The notes: generated by a model not told the origin, from the letters alone. A stretch of DNA of 64,000 bases from Arthrobacter sp. AQ5-06 (GCF_003287955.1 NZ_QMKP01000004.1:215132-279131); one strand, 5' to 3'. Numbered from the stretch's first letter, positions 52,865 through 63,789 are shown. Program-made: numbers and translations.

Positions 52865-53221
52865 ATGAAAATCTACTCCGCCGATACATGGACCATCGAA
52901 GAACTGCAGGAACAGGTCGCCGACGCCGGCCGCCGCAGCCTGGTGGTCCCCGCCGCCGACAGCAAGAGGGCTGTCCTGGAAACTTTCGGCGAAGTGCTCG
53001 CCTTCCCTGAGCACTACGGCGTCAACATGGACGCCCTCAACGATTCCCTACACGATTTCGCGGACAGCATCGGCGAGGACGGGGGTGCCCCGGTCACGAT
53101 CCTTTGGCAGGTGGCCGCAGCGTTCCGTGGTGACCGGTCCTTCGGAATCATATGCGAGGTCCTCCAGGATGCCGAGAGCTACGCCGGCCGTGACCTGGTG
53201 GTCACGGCCGTGCTCCTGTAG
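52865..53221 (+). CDS. Barstar-family ribonuclease inhibitor
   Basis: A 118-residue acidic cytoplasmic protein of the barstar fold. LEELQEQ-type first helix, then LVVPAADSKRAVLETFGEVL and FPEHYGVNMDALNDSLHDF; the latter is the conserved barstar helix that fills the RNase active site. It should neutralise the RNase encoded 9 nt upstream before export. ATG 52865 has no evident ribosome site, in contrast to the RNase gene, so translation is probably coupled. It converges on glgP. Confidence 0.9.
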   Translation: MKIYSADTWTIEELQEQVADAGRRSLVVPAADSKRAVLETFGEVLAFPEHYGVNMDALNDSLHDFADSIGEDGGAPVTILWQVAAAFRGDRSFGIICEVLQDAESYAGRDLVVTAVLL

Positions 53222-53236
53222 ACATGACGGTCGGGG

Positions 53237-55855
53237 TCAGGCGTTGACGATCAGCCCCAACTCGGCTTTGGAAGCCAGAGCTTCGTGCCGGGGCAGGACA
53301 CGGACGGTGTAGCCGAACGGACCTGACCGGTCTATAAGCAGGGAACCGCTGAACAGGTGGCGCCCGTCGCCCAGGTCCTCTTTCGAGCTCAACTCCATCA
53401 AGGTGACGTCTGCCAGGGTGTCGCTTTCCTCGGCGCGCCCATAGGCCACCTCCACTGAAACATCCTCCGGCGAGAGGGTGTGCAGGGCGATGTAGGCGTT
53501 TACCTGCAGGGTGTCCCCGATCTGCGGATCTTCGGAAACTCCCACGGAGTCCACATGTTCAACGTGCAGCAGAGGCCAGACTGCACGAACCTTGGCCGTC
53601 CATGCCGCCAGGACACGCGCCTGCGCGTAGGAGTCGGCAACGGCCCTGCGTCCGGCCTCGGCTGCGGGGCGGTAGAGCAGGTTGACGTAGTCGTGCAGCA
53701 TGCGCTCCGCGGAAACGGCCGGGCCCAGATGGGACAGCGTGTGCTTGATCATTGACACCCAGTGCGTGGGGACTTTCTCCGTGCCCGTGGTGGACGGTCC
53801 GGCAGCACCTGCGCTGTCAGACACCGTGTTCCCATAGAAGCGTGGCGCCACCTGCGTTTCCAGGAGTTCGTACAGCGCCGCGGCCTCGATGTCGTCCCGC
53901 TCTTCGGGGGACGCGTCATTGTTGGCGGTGGGGATCGCCCAGCCGTTCTCGCCGTCGTACATTTCATCCCACCAGCCGTCCATCACCGAAAGGTTCAACG
54001 AACCGTTGATGGCGGCCTTCATGCCCGACGTGCCGCACGCCTCCAAGGGGCGGAGCGGGTTGTTGAGCCACACGTCGCAGCCCGGGAAAAGCGTCCTGGC
54101 CATCGCGATGTCGTAGTTCGGCAGGAAGGCGATGCGGTGGCGGACCTCGGGGTCGTCGGTGAAGCGGACCAGATCCTGGATCATCTTTTTCCCGGCATCA
54201 TCTGCCGGGTGGGACTTTCCGGCAATCACCAGTTGGATCGGGTGGTCCGGATGCAGCAGCAACGCCTTGAGCCGGTCCGGCTCGCGAAGCATCAGCGTCA
54301 AGCGTTTGTAAGTGGGGACGCGGCGGGCGAAACCGATGGTCAGCACGTCGGGGTCCAGGACGCTGTCGGTCCAGCCGAGCTCGGCGTCGGCGGCACCGCG
54401 CTTCTTCCATGCGGCCCGAAGCCGGCGGCGTACGTCCTCCACCAGTGCTGTGCGCAGTTCACGGCGCAGCGCCCAGACGTCCGCATCGCTGACGTTGTAG
54501 GCAAGGTCCCAGCGGCCCATGGCTTCGGCCTCGGTGCCGAACTGTTCCCGCGCGAGCCGGGAGATGCGCCCGTCCACCCAGGTGGGCACGTGCACGCCGT
54601 TGGTAACGGACGTGATGGGCACCTCGGAGTGGTCGAACCCCGGCCACAGGGCCGAGAACATCCCGCGGGATACCTCGCCATGGAGCTTGGCGACGCCGTT
54701 GGCCCGCTGTGCCAGCCGGAGTCCCATCACCGCCATGTTAAAGACTGACGGATTGCCGTCGGCGTAGTTTTCCCGGCCCAGTTCCAGGATCCGGTCCACC
54801 GGTACCGCGGGCGCAAGCCCGGCCTGGAGGAAGTGGTGGATCTGGGAAATCTCGAAACGGTCGATCCCAGCCGGAACGGGAGTGTGGGTGGTGAAGACTG
54901 TTGACGCCCGGCCAGCGGCGAGGGCTTCGTCGAAGCTGAGGGCGGCGTCGCCGGCCATCAGTTCCTGGATGCGCTCAATTCCCAGGAAGCCGGCATGGCC
55001 CTCATTGGTGTGGAACACCTCGGGCGCCGCGGTTCCGGTCAGCTGCTGGTACGCGCGCAGCGCCTTGACTCCGCCCATTCCCAGCAGGAGCTCCTGCTGG
55101 AGCCGGTGGTCTCCGCCGCCGCCGTAGAGGCGGTCGGTGATGCCGCGGGCGGCGTCGTCGTTGCCGGGAACATTGGAGTCCAGCAGCAGCAGGGGAACGC
55201 GCCCGACGTCGGCACGCCAGATGTGTGCCAGCAGCCGGCGCCCGTTGGGGAGCGGGAGCGAGATCTGCAGAGGCCGGCCGTTGCCGTCGGCGGACGGCTC
55301 ACGGAGGAGTGTGAGGGGGAGACCGTCAGGGTCGAGTACCGGATAGGTTTCCTGCTGCCAAGCGTCGCGGGAGAGGGACTGCTGGAAGTAGCCGGCCTGG
55401 TACAGCAGGCCCACGCCGATCAGGGGCACGCCGAGGTCCGACGCGGCCTTAAGGTGGTCGCCGGCCAGGATGCCCAGGCCGCCGGAGTACTGCGGCAGGA
55501 CTTCGGTGATACCAAATTCGGGGGAGAAGTACGCGATGGCAGCGGGGGCATCCTCGCCCAGGCTCTGGTACCAGCGGGGCCGCTCAAGGTACCGGTCAAG
55601 GTCCTCGGCGGCGGCGCGGACCTGGTCCACCACCGACTGGTCGGCGGCGAGGCGCTGGAACTCTTCGCGGCTGACCCGGCCCAGGAAGCTGATGGGATCC
55701 TGGCCGGATTCTTCCCAGATACGGGAGTTCAGGCCCGCGAAGAGTTCACGGGTGGGCCGGTGCCAGGACCAGCGCAGGTTGGTGGCCAACCGGGCCAGCG
55801 GCCTGATGGGTTCCGGGAGGACTGTTCTGACGGTAAATCTGCGGATTGCCTTCAC
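53237..55855 (-). CDS. glgP: Alpha-glucan (glycogen) phosphorylase
   Basis: An 872-residue GT35 phosphorylase that releases glucose-1-phosphate from alpha-1,4-glucan ends. The N-terminus RTVLPEPIRPLARLATNLRW and LWPGFDHSEVPITSVTNGVH near residue 408 fit the shorter, non-regulated bacterial branch. The PLP lysine is in EACGTSGMKAAINGSLNLSV near 611. The C-terminal 150 residues are an extra beta-rich domain. GTG 55855 gives the start VKAIRRFTV; upstream ATGs at 55882 and 55879 are possible. It diverges from glgE and would degrade the same glucan. Confidence 0.92.
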   Translation of the reverse strand: MKAIRRFTVRTVLPEPIRPLARLATNLRWSWHRPTRELFAGLNSRIWEESGQDPISFLGRVSREEFQRLAADQSVVDQVRAAAEDLDRYLERPRWYQSLGEDAPAAIAYFSPEFGITEVLPQYSGGLGILAGDHLKAASDLGVPLIGVGLLYQAGYFQQSLSRDAWQQETYPVLDPDGLPLTLLREPSADGNGRPLQISLPLPNGRRLLAHIWRADVGRVPLLLLDSNVPGNDDAARGITDRLYGGGGDHRLQQELLLGMGGVKALRAYQQLTGTAAPEVFHTNEGHAGFLGIERIQELMAGDAALSFDEALAAGRASTVFTTHTPVPAGIDRFEISQIHHFLQAGLAPAVPVDRILELGRENYADGNPSVFNMAVMGLRLAQRANGVAKLHGEVSRGMFSALWPGFDHSEVPITSVTNGVHVPTWVDGRISRLAREQFGTEAEAMGRWDLAYNVSDADVWALRRELRTALVEDVRRRLRAAWKKRGAADAELGWTDSVLDPDVLTIGFARRVPTYKRLTLMLREPDRLKALLLHPDHPIQLVIAGKSHPADDAGKKMIQDLVRFTDDPEVRHRIAFLPNYDIAMARTLFPGCDVWLNNPLRPLEACGTSGMKAAINGSLNLSVMDGWWDEMYDGENGWAIPTANNDASPEERDDIEAAALYELLETQVAPRFYGNTVSDSAGAAGPSTTGTEKVPTHWVSMIKHTLSHLGPAVSAERMLHDYVNLLYRPAAEAGRRAVADSYAQARVLAAWTAKVRAVWPLLHVEHVDSVGVSEDPQIGDTLQVNAYIALHTLSPEDVSVEVAYGRAEESDTLADVTLMELSSKEDLGDGRHLFSGSLLIDRSGPFGYTVRVLPRHEALASKAELGLIVNA

Positions 55856-55994
55856 CTGCGCCACACTAACCGACAACATCAACGTCTGGAACAGCTTTGG
55901 CTTTCTTTTAGGTAAATGACAGTTGGCGTGGCGGATAAGTCGAATCGCGGCGACAAAAGGCAGCGCAGACTTAGCAATTTGGACCTTTTCTCGC

Positions 55995-56000
55995 TAACGT
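55995..56000 (+). promoter_or_regulatory. -10 hexamer TAACGT, leaderless glgE operon
   Basis: It ends 7 nt before GTG 56008. A TTAGCA (55971-55976) 18 nt upstream is a plausible -35. Confidence 0.55.
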
Positions 56001-56007
56001 CGAGGCT

Positions 56008-58089
56008 GTGACGACTAACTCAGTAACCCTTGCCGCCTCAAAGAAAAAGCCGAAAGGCAAAATCACCGACGGGCTAAGATTTGGCCGTTTTCCGATCACC
56101 GCCGTGCAGCCTGTGGTGGAGGGTGGAAAGTATCCTGCCAAGGCATTGCCGGGAGAAGGAATTGTGGTGGGCGCCACCGCTTTCCGGGAGGGGCATGACC
56201 AGCTGGGTGTCAGCGCGGTCCTCCTGGATCCTCGGGGGAAGGAACGCCAGCGCGTCAGGCTGGCGCCACCGAAGGGGGAACGCGGTCTCGGCACGGACCG
56301 CTGGGAGGGCATCCTCACGCCGTCGGCCGTTGGAAACTGGACCTTTCTCATTGAGGCCTGGCACGACCGCTATGGAACCTGGCACCACAACGCCGAGGTC
56401 AAGGTGGCGGCAGGCATCGACGTGGAGCTGATGCTCGCCGAAGGTTCAGCGCTGCTCTCAGACGCGGCCGGCGACGCTTCCCGCAATGCGTCGGACCGGC
56501 GCACCCTGCGCATGGCATCCTCCATCCTGGCCAACGGGTCCCTCACCGATGAGGAACGTCTGGCAGCCGGCTTCGGCGCGGATGTGGCCGACGTGGTGGA
56601 CCGCCAGCCGATCCGCGAACTCGTCACTGTTTCCGAGCAGTTCCCGCTGCTCGTGGAGCGCGATCTCGCAGGCCGCGGAGCCTGGTACGAATTCTTTCCC
56701 CGGTCCGAAGGCGCCGTCAAAGACCCCGCCACCGGGGCGTGGACGTCCGGGAACTTCCGGACCGCAGCGAATCGGTTGGACGCAGTGGCGGAAATGGGCT
56801 TCGACGTTCTCTACATGCCGCCGATCCACCCCATTGGCGTCCAGCACCGCAAGGGCCCCAACAACACCCTGATTGCCGGCCCGCACGACCCCGGATCACC
56901 CTGGGCCATCGGCGCCAAGGAGGGCGGCCATGACGCCATCCACCCGGAGCTGGGCACCTTCGAGGACTTCGATGCCTTTGTAGCCCGCGCGAACGAACTG
57001 GGCCTGGAAGTCGCCCTGGACCTGGCGCTGCAGGCCGCCCCGGACCACCCCTGGGTACAGTCCAACCCGGAATGGTTCACCACCCGGGTTGACGGGAGCA
57101 TCGCGTACGCGGAAAACCCGCCCAAAAAATACCAGGACATTTTCCCCCTCAATTTCGACAATGATCCGGAAGGGCTTGCGAAGGAAATCCTGCGGGTCGT
57201 GTTGCTGTGGGTCAGCCATGGCGTGAAGATCTTCCGGGTGGACAATCCGCACACCAAACCGGTGTGGTTCTGGGAATGGCTCATTGGCCAGGTCAACAAA
57301 AAGACCCCCGGCGTGGTGTTCCTCGCGGAAGCGTTCACGCGTCCCGCCATGATGCACGCCCTGGGCCGGGCGGGCTTCCAGCAGTCCTACACCTACTTCA
57401 CGTGGCGGAACACCAAGAAGGAATTGGAAACCTACTTTGCGGAAGTCAGCCATGAATCGCCGGCATACTTCCGGCCCAACTTCTTTGTCAACACGCCGGA
57501 TATCCTCACGGAATACCTGCAGTTCGGCGGCCCGGCGGCGTTCAAGATCCGCGCCGCATTGGCCGCCACAGCCAGCCCGCTGTGGGGCGTTTATGCCGGC
57601 TACGAGCTCTATGAGCATGTTGCCCGCCCCGGTGCGGAAGAGTACATCGACAACGAGAAATTCGAATACAAGGCCCGTGACTGGGACGCAGCCGCGGCCT
57701 CGGGCCGGACCCTGGCGCCCTATCTGACCAGGCTCAACGCCATCAGGCACAGCCACCCGGCGCTGTTGGACTTGCAGAATCTCACGGTCCACGAAAGCAC
57801 CGACGACGCCACGGTGGTGTACTCCAAGCACAAGACCCTGCCGGACGGCACCAAGGACACCATCATTGTGGTGGTCAACGTCGATCCGCACGGCACCAGG
57901 GAGAGCACTATTTCCCTGGACATGGCTGCCCTTGAACTCGACCCCGAGGACCTGTCGCCCAACGGCGGGTTCCGGGTGGAGGACCTCATTTCCGGAGAAT
58001 CCTGGGAATGGGGCGAATACAACTACGTCCGCCTGGACGCGCACGTTGAACCCGCACACATCCTAAGCGTGAGGAGATTGCATCAGTGA
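56008..58089 (+). CDS. glgE: Alpha-1,4-glucan:maltose-1-phosphate maltosyltransferase GlgE
   Basis: A 693-residue GH13_3 transferase that adds maltosyl units from maltose-1-phosphate to alpha-1,4-glucan. The N-terminal domain starts RFGRFPITAVQPVVEGGKYP. The barrel has WYEFFPRSEGAVKDPATGAW near residue 228, MPPIHPIGVQHRKGPNN near 272, the nucleophile in GVKIFRVDNPHTKPVWFWE near 410 and the acid in VVFLAEAFTRPAMM near 440. All are GlgE signatures. The start is GTG 56008. It overlaps treS by 4 nt. Confidence 0.95.
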   Translation: MTTNSVTLAASKKKPKGKITDGLRFGRFPITAVQPVVEGGKYPAKALPGEGIVVGATAFREGHDQLGVSAVLLDPRGKERQRVRLAPPKGERGLGTDRWEGILTPSAVGNWTFLIEAWHDRYGTWHHNAEVKVAAGIDVELMLAEGSALLSDAAGDASRNASDRRTLRMASSILANGSLTDEERLAAGFGADVADVVDRQPIRELVTVSEQFPLLVERDLAGRGAWYEFFPRSEGAVKDPATGAWTSGNFRTAANRLDAVAEMGFDVLYMPPIHPIGVQHRKGPNNTLIAGPHDPGSPWAIGAKEGGHDAIHPELGTFEDFDAFVARANELGLEVALDLALQAAPDHPWVQSNPEWFTTRVDGSIAYAENPPKKYQDIFPLNFDNDPEGLAKEILRVVLLWVSHGVKIFRVDNPHTKPVWFWEWLIGQVNKKTPGVVFLAEAFTRPAMMHALGRAGFQQSYTYFTWRNTKKELETYFAEVSHESPAYFRPNFFVNTPDILTEYLQFGGPAAFKIRAALAATASPLWGVYAGYELYEHVARPGAEEYIDNEKFEYKARDWDAAAASGRTLAPYLTRLNAIRHSHPALLDLQNLTVHESTDDATVVYSKHKTLPDGTKDTIIVVVNVDPHGTRESTISLDMAALELDPEDLSPNGGFRVEDLISGESWEWGEYNYVRLDAHVEPAHILSVRRLHQ

Positions 58090-59882
58090 GCTTTAACCCG
58101 CAGAGTTCCAGCCAGTATTTCACCCCCAAGAGCACATTTGAGCTACACGCGCCGGGCCTGGCCCACGATCCGCACTGGTATCGGAAGGCTGTGTTCTATG
58201 AAGTGCTGGTACGGGCCTTCGCGGATGCGAACGGCGACGGTTCGGGCGACTTCAGCGGCCTGATCGACCGGCTGGACTACCTGCAGTGGCTCGGCATCGA
58301 TTGCCTGTGGCTCCCGCCGTTCTTCCAGTCGCCCCTGCGTGACGGCGGCTACGACATTTCGGACTACAATTCCGTCCTGGATGAATTCGGCACCATCAGC
58401 GACTTCAAGCGGCTGGTGGCCGAGTCCCATGCCCGCGGCGTCCGGGTCATCATTGACCTGCCGCTGAACCACACCTCGGACCAGCACCCCTGGTTCCAGG
58501 AATCGCGCAAGGACCCGGACGGTCCCTTCGGTGACTTTTACGTGTGGAGCGATACGGACGAGAAGTACCAGGACGCCCGCATCATCTTTGTGGACACCGA
58601 GGAGTCCAACTGGACCTTCGACCCCATCCGCCGGCAGTTCTTCTGGCACCGCTTCTTCGGCCACCAGCCTGACCTGAACTTTGAAAACCCCAAGGTCATT
58701 GAAGCGCTCTTCGACGTGGTTCGTTTCTGGCTGGACCAGGGCATCGATGGGTTCCGGGCCGACGCCATCCCGTACCTCTTCGAGGAGGAGGGGACCAACT
58801 GCGAAAACCTGCCGGCCACCCATGACTTCCTGCGCAAGCTGCGGGCCATGGTGGATGAAGGCTACCCCGGCCGCGTCATCATCGCCGAGGCCAACCAGCC
58901 GCCCAACGAGGTGGTGGAGTACTTCGGAACAGCCGAAGAGCCCGAATGCCACATGGCCTTCCACTTCCCCATCATGCCGCGCCTGTATTACGCCCTGCGT
59001 GACCAGAAGGCCGCTCCGATCATCGAGACCATGCACGACACCCCGGAGATCCCCGAAGGGGCGCAGTGGGGAACGTTCCTGCGAAACCACGATGAACTGA
59101 CGCTGGAGATGGTCACGGCCGACGAGCGTGCGGCGATGCTGGGCTGGTACGCGCCGGACCCCCGGATGCGCGCCAACATCGGGATCCGGCGCCGGCTTGC
59201 ACCGTTGCTGGATAATTCCCGGGCCGAGATCGAACTGATCAATGCCCTGCTGCTGTCATTGCCTGGCAGCCCGTTCCTCTATTACGGGGACGAGATCGGC
59301 ATGGGGGACAACATCTGGCTCGATGACCGCGACGCAGTGCGTACCCCCATGCAGTGGAACCCGGACCGGAACGCAGGATTCTCCAACGCTGATCCCGGCA
59401 AGCTCTACCTGCCGGTCATCCAGTCACTGGTGTACAACTACAACATGGCCAATGTGGAAGCCGAGGCCGCGCACTCCGGTTCGCTGCTCCGCTGGACCCG
59501 GCAGATCCTCAGCGTCCGCAAGAACCACCCGGTCTTCGGGCTGGGCGCGTTCAAACATGTCGAAGCCGACCACGACGCCGTGGTGGCGTATCTCCGGGAA
59601 CTTTCGGCTGACAACACTGCGGGGCTGCCCGGCGAATCCATTCTGTGCGCCTTTAACCTTTCGCAGCACCCCGTCGCGGCAAAACTGCGGATTCCCCAGT
59701 TTGCCGGCCGCGGGCTGCGCGATGTGTTCGGGGGTCAGCCGTTCCCCGGGATCGACGACGACGGATCACTGACGCTGACCCTGGGAAGCCATGATTTCTT
59801 CTGGCTGCGGATCCGCTCGGCGACGTCCAATCCGGCCTCCCCGTACACGCAAGCACTGCCCATCCTGTCCATCGAGAACTGA
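58086..59882 (+). CDS. treS: Trehalose synthase (maltose alpha-D-glucosyltransferase)
   Basis: A 598-residue GH13_16 enzyme isomerising trehalose and maltose. It shows [20 protein letters not shown] near residue 30, the nucleophile in [19 protein letters not shown] near 224, the acid in [19 protein letters not shown] near 263 and the third acid in [13 protein letters not shown] near 335. GTG 58086 overlaps the glgE stop. It has no fused maltokinase, unlike TreS-Pep2 fusions of other bacteria; the kinase is instead joined to GlgB in the next gene, which starts 1 nt later. Confidence 0.94.
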   Translation: MSFNPQSSSQYFTPKSTFELHAPGLAHDPHWYRKAVFYEVLVRAFADANGDGSGDFSGLIDRLDYLQWLGIDCLWLPPFFQSPLRDGGYDISDYNSVLDEFGTISDFKRLVAESHARGVRVIIDLPLNHTSDQHPWFQESRKDPDGPFGDFYVWSDTDEKYQDARIIFVDTEESNWTFDPIRRQFFWHRFFGHQPDLNFENPKVIEALFDVVRFWLDQGIDGFRADAIPYLFEEEGTNCENLPATHDFLRKLRAMVDEGYPGRVIIAEANQPPNEVVEYFGTAEEPECHMAFHFPIMPRLYYALRDQKAAPIIETMHDTPEIPEGAQWGTFLRNHDELTLEMVTADERAAMLGWYAPDPRMRANIGIRRRLAPLLDNSRAEIELINALLLSLPGSPFLYYGDEIGMGDNIWLDDRDAVRTPMQWNPDRNAGFSNADPGKLYLPVIQSLVYNYNMANVEAEAAHSGSLLRWTRQILSVRKNHPVFGLGAFKHVEADHDAVVAYLRELSADNTAGLPGESILCAFNLSQHPVAAKLRIPQFAGRGLRDVFGGQPFPGIDDDGSLTLTLGSHDFFWLRIRSATSNPASPYTQALPILSIEN

Positions 59883-59883
59883 C

Positions 59884-62800
59884 ATGGCCCAGCCCATCCT
59901 CACAGCCACACTGAGCGCCGTCCTTCGCGAATGGCTTCCGCGCCAGCGGTGGTTCCCCGTGAAGACAGCCGATTTTTCGCTGGAACAGGCAGGCAGCCTG
60001 AGCCTCGAGGATGCCGCCGGGCAGGCGCGGCTGGAGATATTCCTGCTGGCTGTTTCCTCCCGGACGGCCGACGGCGGACTCCGGACTGACGTGGTCCAGG
60101 TCCCGCTGAGTTACCGGGCGAGTCCGCTTGCCGGAGCAGAGCGGGCACTGGTCGGCCAGGCTCCCGAGGCCGGCATGGCCTGGATCTACGACGCCGTGCA
60201 CGATCCTTCCTTTGTGTCCTCCTGGCTGGAGCTGATCCGGTCCGAAGCAGGCTCGAGCACGGGGTCGGCGACGGGCCACCGCACCCGGTCGGAGCACCGC
60301 CTGCCTACCGCCCACGGAGTGGTCAAAGTCCTGTCCGGCGAGCAGTCCAATAGTTCGGTCATTGTTGACGACGGCGAGTCCGCGGCGATCGTGAAATTCT
60401 TCCGTGTCCTCTCTGAAGGGATCAACCCTGAGGTCGAGGTGGGGGCGGCACTGACGGCCCAAGGCACCTTCGAGGTTCCGGCCACGCTGGGGTGGGTCCG
60501 CGGGGAATGGCAAGCGCCGGCGTCATCTGGGCTCCCGGAACAGGCGCCATCGCAGGGCGAGCTTGCCGTAGCCCACGAATTCCTCGCTGGCGGCCGTGAT
60601 GCCTGGCGCATTGCCGTGGATGCCGCGCGCACCGGTGCCGATTTCACCGCCGAGGCGCATGCCCTGGGTGCTGCGACGGCCACGGTCCACCGCCGGCTGG
60701 CGGAAGCCCTCGGCACAGCGGTTGAACCGGCCCCGGGTCAGCTTATTGCGCCCGGAGTAGCCCAGCGGGTCCGGCAGGCATGGGCGGAAGCGGGTGCCGC
60801 CGTCGGGCCTTACGACGACGCGTTAGGGGCGCTGCTTGGCGAGCTCGACGGCGTGCCTGCCGGGCCCCTGCAGCGGATCCACGGCGATCTCCACCTCGGC
60901 CAGATCCTTCAGGTCCCCGGCCACGGCGGGCAGCCCGGACGGTGGGCCATCCTCGATTTTGAGGGTGAGCCACTGCGGCCCATCGCCGAACGCAACTTCC
61001 CCGATGTTCCGCTCCGGGACGTGGTGGGGATGCTGCGTTCCTTCGACTACGCGGCAGGCGCGGCAGAACGCGAATATCAGGGTGCCCGCGTTCCGGCGTC
61101 CTGGGTCGATGATTGCGCGGACGCGTTCCTTGCCGGCTATGCCGCAGTCACACCCGGCACCATCGACCGGAGTTCACCGCTCTTTGTGGCATTGTGGCTG
61201 GACAAGGCCCTTTACGAAGTCGTTTATGAATTGCGGAACAGACCTGACTGGCTGGGCATTCCAACGAATGCCTCCCGGCGGCTCCTCAGCGTTAAAGGCT
61301 CCGGCGATCAGGCCCGGGCAGCATCGGAAGGTATCAAAATGACAGGCTCAGCACGTACAGACCGGCCCCGTGTGCCTCTACACGTGGACCCGGAAACCTT
61401 GGCCCGCGTGGCGAACGGCGAACACCACGCGCCGCACTCGGTACTCGGTGCCCACCTGGACGACCATGGCCATGTGACTGTCCGGACCGTCAAGCACCTC
61501 GCGGAGGCAGTGAGCGTGGTGACTGCCGTTGGTGCAGTGCCCATGACCCACGAGAACAACGGTGTCTGGGTGGCAGTCCTGGAGCCGCTGCAGGCCGGCC
61601 ACGTGCCCGACTACCGGCTGGAGGTCACCTATCCGGGTGCCGCGCCCCTGACCGTGGACGAGCCCTACCGCTACCTGCCCACCGTGGGTGAAGTGGACCT
61701 GCACCTGATCGGCGAGGGCCGGCACGAGAAGCTCTGGGAAGTCCTGGGCGCGCACGTCCAGCACTACAAGTCCTCCCTCGGCGATGTTGACGGCGTCTCC
61801 TTTGCCGTTTGGGCTCCGAACGCGCAGGCGGTCCGCGTCAAAGGCGACTTCAATGCCTGGGACGGCCGCGAAAATTCACTCCGCTCGCTGGGATCCTCAG
61901 GCGTGTGGGAAGTCTTCCTGCCCGGTGTTTTGGCAGGGGCGTGCTACAAGTTCGAGATCAGGACCAAGGGCGGCTACTGGGTCGAAAAGGCCGACCCCCT
62001 CGCATTCGGCACCGAAGTCCCGCCGCTGACGGCGTCCAGGGTGGTGGAGCCGTCGTACGCGTTCAAGGACGCCGAATGGATGGAGGCACGCGCGCAGCGT
62101 GACCCGCACAATTCGCCGATGAGCGCCTACGAAGTCCACCTCGGATCCTGGCGCCTCGGCCTGGGCTACCGCGAGCTCGCCAAGGAGCTGGTGGACTACG
62201 TCAAATGGCTGGGCTTCACGCACGTTGAGTTCATGCCCGTGGCCGAACATCCCTTCGGCGGCTCCTGGGGCTACCAGGTGACGTCCTACTTTGCGCCGAC
62301 GTCGCGCTTTGGCCATCCGGACGAATTCCGGTTCCTGGTGGATTCCCTGCACCAGGCCGGAATCGGAGTGCTGCTGGACTGGGTCCCGGCGCACTTCCCC
62401 AAGGATGCCTGGGCGCTGGCCCAGTTCGACGGCCAACCCCTGTACGAGCACGCCGACCCGAACCTGGGCGAGCACCCCGACTGGGGAACGCTGATCTTCG
62501 ACTTCGGCCGCGCCGAGGTTCGGAACTTCCTGGTGTCCAACGCGCTGTACTGGCTTGATGAGTTCCACATCGACGGACTCCGGGTTGATGCGGTGGCCTC
62601 GATGCTGTACCTGGACTACTCACGCGAAGAGGGGCAGTGGTCGCCCAACCGCTTTGGCGGACGCGAGAACCTGGAAGCCATTTCCTTCCTCCAGGAAGTC
62701 AACGCCACCGTCTACAAGACCCACCCCGGCGCGGTGATGATCGCCGAAGAGTCCACAGCTTTCCCCGGCGTCACCGCCCCCACCAGCCACGGCGGCCTCG

Positions 62801-63564
62801 GCTTCGGGCTCAAGTGGAACATGGGGTGGATGCACGACTCCCTCAAGTACGCCTCCGAGGACCCGGTCAACCGGAAGTGGCACCACGGGACGGTGACGTT
62901 CTCCATGGTCTACGCGTTCACCGAGAACTTCCTGCTTCCCATCAGCCACGACGAAGTAGTGCACGGCAAGGGCTCCATGCTCCGTAAGATGCCGGGGGAC
63001 CGATGGCAGCAGCTGGCCAACCTGCGCGCCTTCTTTGCGTACCAGTGGGCGCACCCGGGCAAGCAGCTCATCTTCATGGGCACCGAATTCGGCCAGGAGG
63101 CCGAATGGTCCGAGCAGCACGGACTGGACTGGTACTTGGCCGAGATTCCGGCGCACCGCGGAATGCAACTCCTCACCAAGGACCTCAATGAGATCTACAG
63201 CTCGACGCCGGCCCTCTACGCGCGGGATAACGAGCCCGGTGGTTTCCAGTGGATCAACGGCGGGGATGCGGACCGCAATGTCCTGACGTTTGTCCGCTGG
63301 GACAAGGACGGCAATCCCTTGGTGTGCGCCATCAACTTCTCCGGAGGTCCGCATGTGGGCTATGTCCTCGGCGTTCCCGCTGCAGGGGCCTGGACTGAAG
63401 TGCTCAACACCGATGCTTCGGCCTATGGCGGTTCAGGAGTCCTGAATGGTGGTGAGCTGTTTGCCCTGGACGAAGGGCTTGATGGCCAGCCGGCATCGTT
63501 GAGCGTGACGTTGCCGCCCCTGGGTGCGGCGTACTTCAAGCCCGTTCCTCTCGCGGCCGGCTGA
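59884..63564 (+). CDS. glgB: Maltokinase-GlgB branching enzyme fusion
   Basis: A 1226-residue two-enzyme protein. Residues 1-485 are maltokinase (Mak/Pep2), which makes maltose-1-phosphate from ATP and maltose: [11 protein letters not shown] at the start, then [15 protein letters not shown] near 330 (catalytic Asp) and [19 protein letters not shown] near 355 (metal Asp). Residues 486-1226 are a full 741-residue Glg[21 protein letters not shown] near 643, the nucleophile in [18 protein letters not shown] near 901, the acid in MIAEESTAF near 953 and [13 protein letters not shown] near 1020. An internal ATG (61339) with its own ribosome site lies at the junction. Confidence 0.92.
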   Translation: MAQPILTATLSAVLREWLPRQRWFPVKTADFSLEQAGSLSLEDAAGQARLEIFLLAVSSRTADGGLRTDVVQVPLSYRASPLAGAERALVGQAPEAGMAWIYDAVHDPSFVSSWLELIRSEAGSSTGSATGHRTRSEHRLPTAHGVVKVLSGEQSNSSVIVDDGESAAIVKFFRVLSEGINPEVEVGAALTAQGTFEVPATLGWVRGEWQAPASSGLPEQAPSQGELAVAHEFLAGGRDAWRIAVDAARTGADFTAEAHALGAATATVHRRLAEALGTAVEPAPGQLIAPGVAQRVRQAWAEAGAAVGPYDDALGALLGELDGVPAGPLQRIHGDLHLGQILQVPGHGGQPGRWAILDFEGEPLRPIAERNFPDVPLRDVVGMLRSFDYAAGAAEREYQGARVPASWVDDCADAFLAGYAAVTPGTIDRSSPLFVALWLDKALYEVVYELRNRPDWLGIPTNASRRLLSVKGSGDQARAASEGIKMTGSARTDRPRVPLHVDPETLARVANGEHHAPHSVLGAHLDDHGHVTVRTVKHLAEAVSVVTAVGAVPMTHENNGVWVAVLEPLQAGHVPDYRLEVTYPGAAPLTVDEPYRYLPTVGEVDLHLIGEGRHEKLWEVLGAHVQHYKSSLGDVDGVSFAVWAPNAQAVRVKGDFNAWDGRENSLRSLGSSGVWEVFLPGVLAGACYKFEIRTKGGYWVEKADPLAFGTEVPPLTASRVVEPSYAFKDAEWMEARAQRDPHNSPMSAYEVHLGSWRLGLGYRELAKELVDYVKWLGFTHVEFMPVAEHPFGGSWGYQVTSYFAPTSRFGHPDEFRFLVDSLHQAGIGVLLDWVPAHFPKDAWALAQFDGQPLYEHADPNLGEHPDWGTLIFDFGRAEVRNFLVSNALYWLDEFHIDGLRVDAVASMLYLDYSREEGQWSPNRFGGRENLEAISFLQEVNATVYKTHPGAVMIAEESTAFPGVTAPTSHGGLGFGLKWNMGWMHDSLKYASEDPVNRKWHHGTVTFSMVYAFTENFLLPISHDEVVHGKGSMLRKMPGDRWQQLANLRAFFAYQWAHPGKQLIFMGTEFGQEAEWSEQHGLDWYLAEIPAHRGMQLLTKDLNEIYSSTPALYARDNEPGGFQWINGGDADRNVLTFVRWDKDGNPLVCAINFSGGPHVGYVLGVPAAGAWTEVLNTDASAYGGSGVLNGGELFALDEGLDGQPASLSVTLPPLGAAYFKPVPLAAG
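61326..61341 (+). promoter_or_regulatory. Internal ribosome site and ATG at the Mak/GlgB junction
   Basis: GGAAGG (61326-61331) is followed after 7 nt by ATG (61339-61341). Starting here would yield a 741-residue stand-alone GlgB. Use of this start is not shown. Confidence 0.5.
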
Positions 63565-63601
63565 CCATATGGTGTGAACCGGCTCTCTTAAACGAATGGC
63601 G

Positions 63602-63635
63602 AAAAGCCCGGAATTCCTGAGATTCCGGGCTTTTT
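63602..63635 (+). terminator. Intrinsic terminator of the glgE-treS-glgB operon
   Basis: AAAAGCCCGGAAT pairs perfectly with ATTCCGGGCTTTT around a 7-nt loop, with a further T. Confidence 0.92.
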
Positions 63636-63678
63636 GATGCCCTCAGGTTGGGTGCTCAGGGGACCGCCCGGGGGTTGG

Positions 63679-63708
63679 TTGGCCATCTCGGCAAAGTGGT
63701 GGTAGAGT
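63679..63708 (+). promoter_or_regulatory. Possible upstream rRNA promoter TTGGCC-18-TAGAGT
   Basis: This is a weaker promoter-like pair about 110 bp before the main one; multiple promoters are usual for rRNA operons. Confidence 0.3.
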
Positions 63709-63789
63709 TTATTTCCGCGCTGCTCCACGGAGTCAGACCGAAAAAACCGACACGAAAGCCTCAGGCTGATGAAGGTCGCGGAAGCCGGT

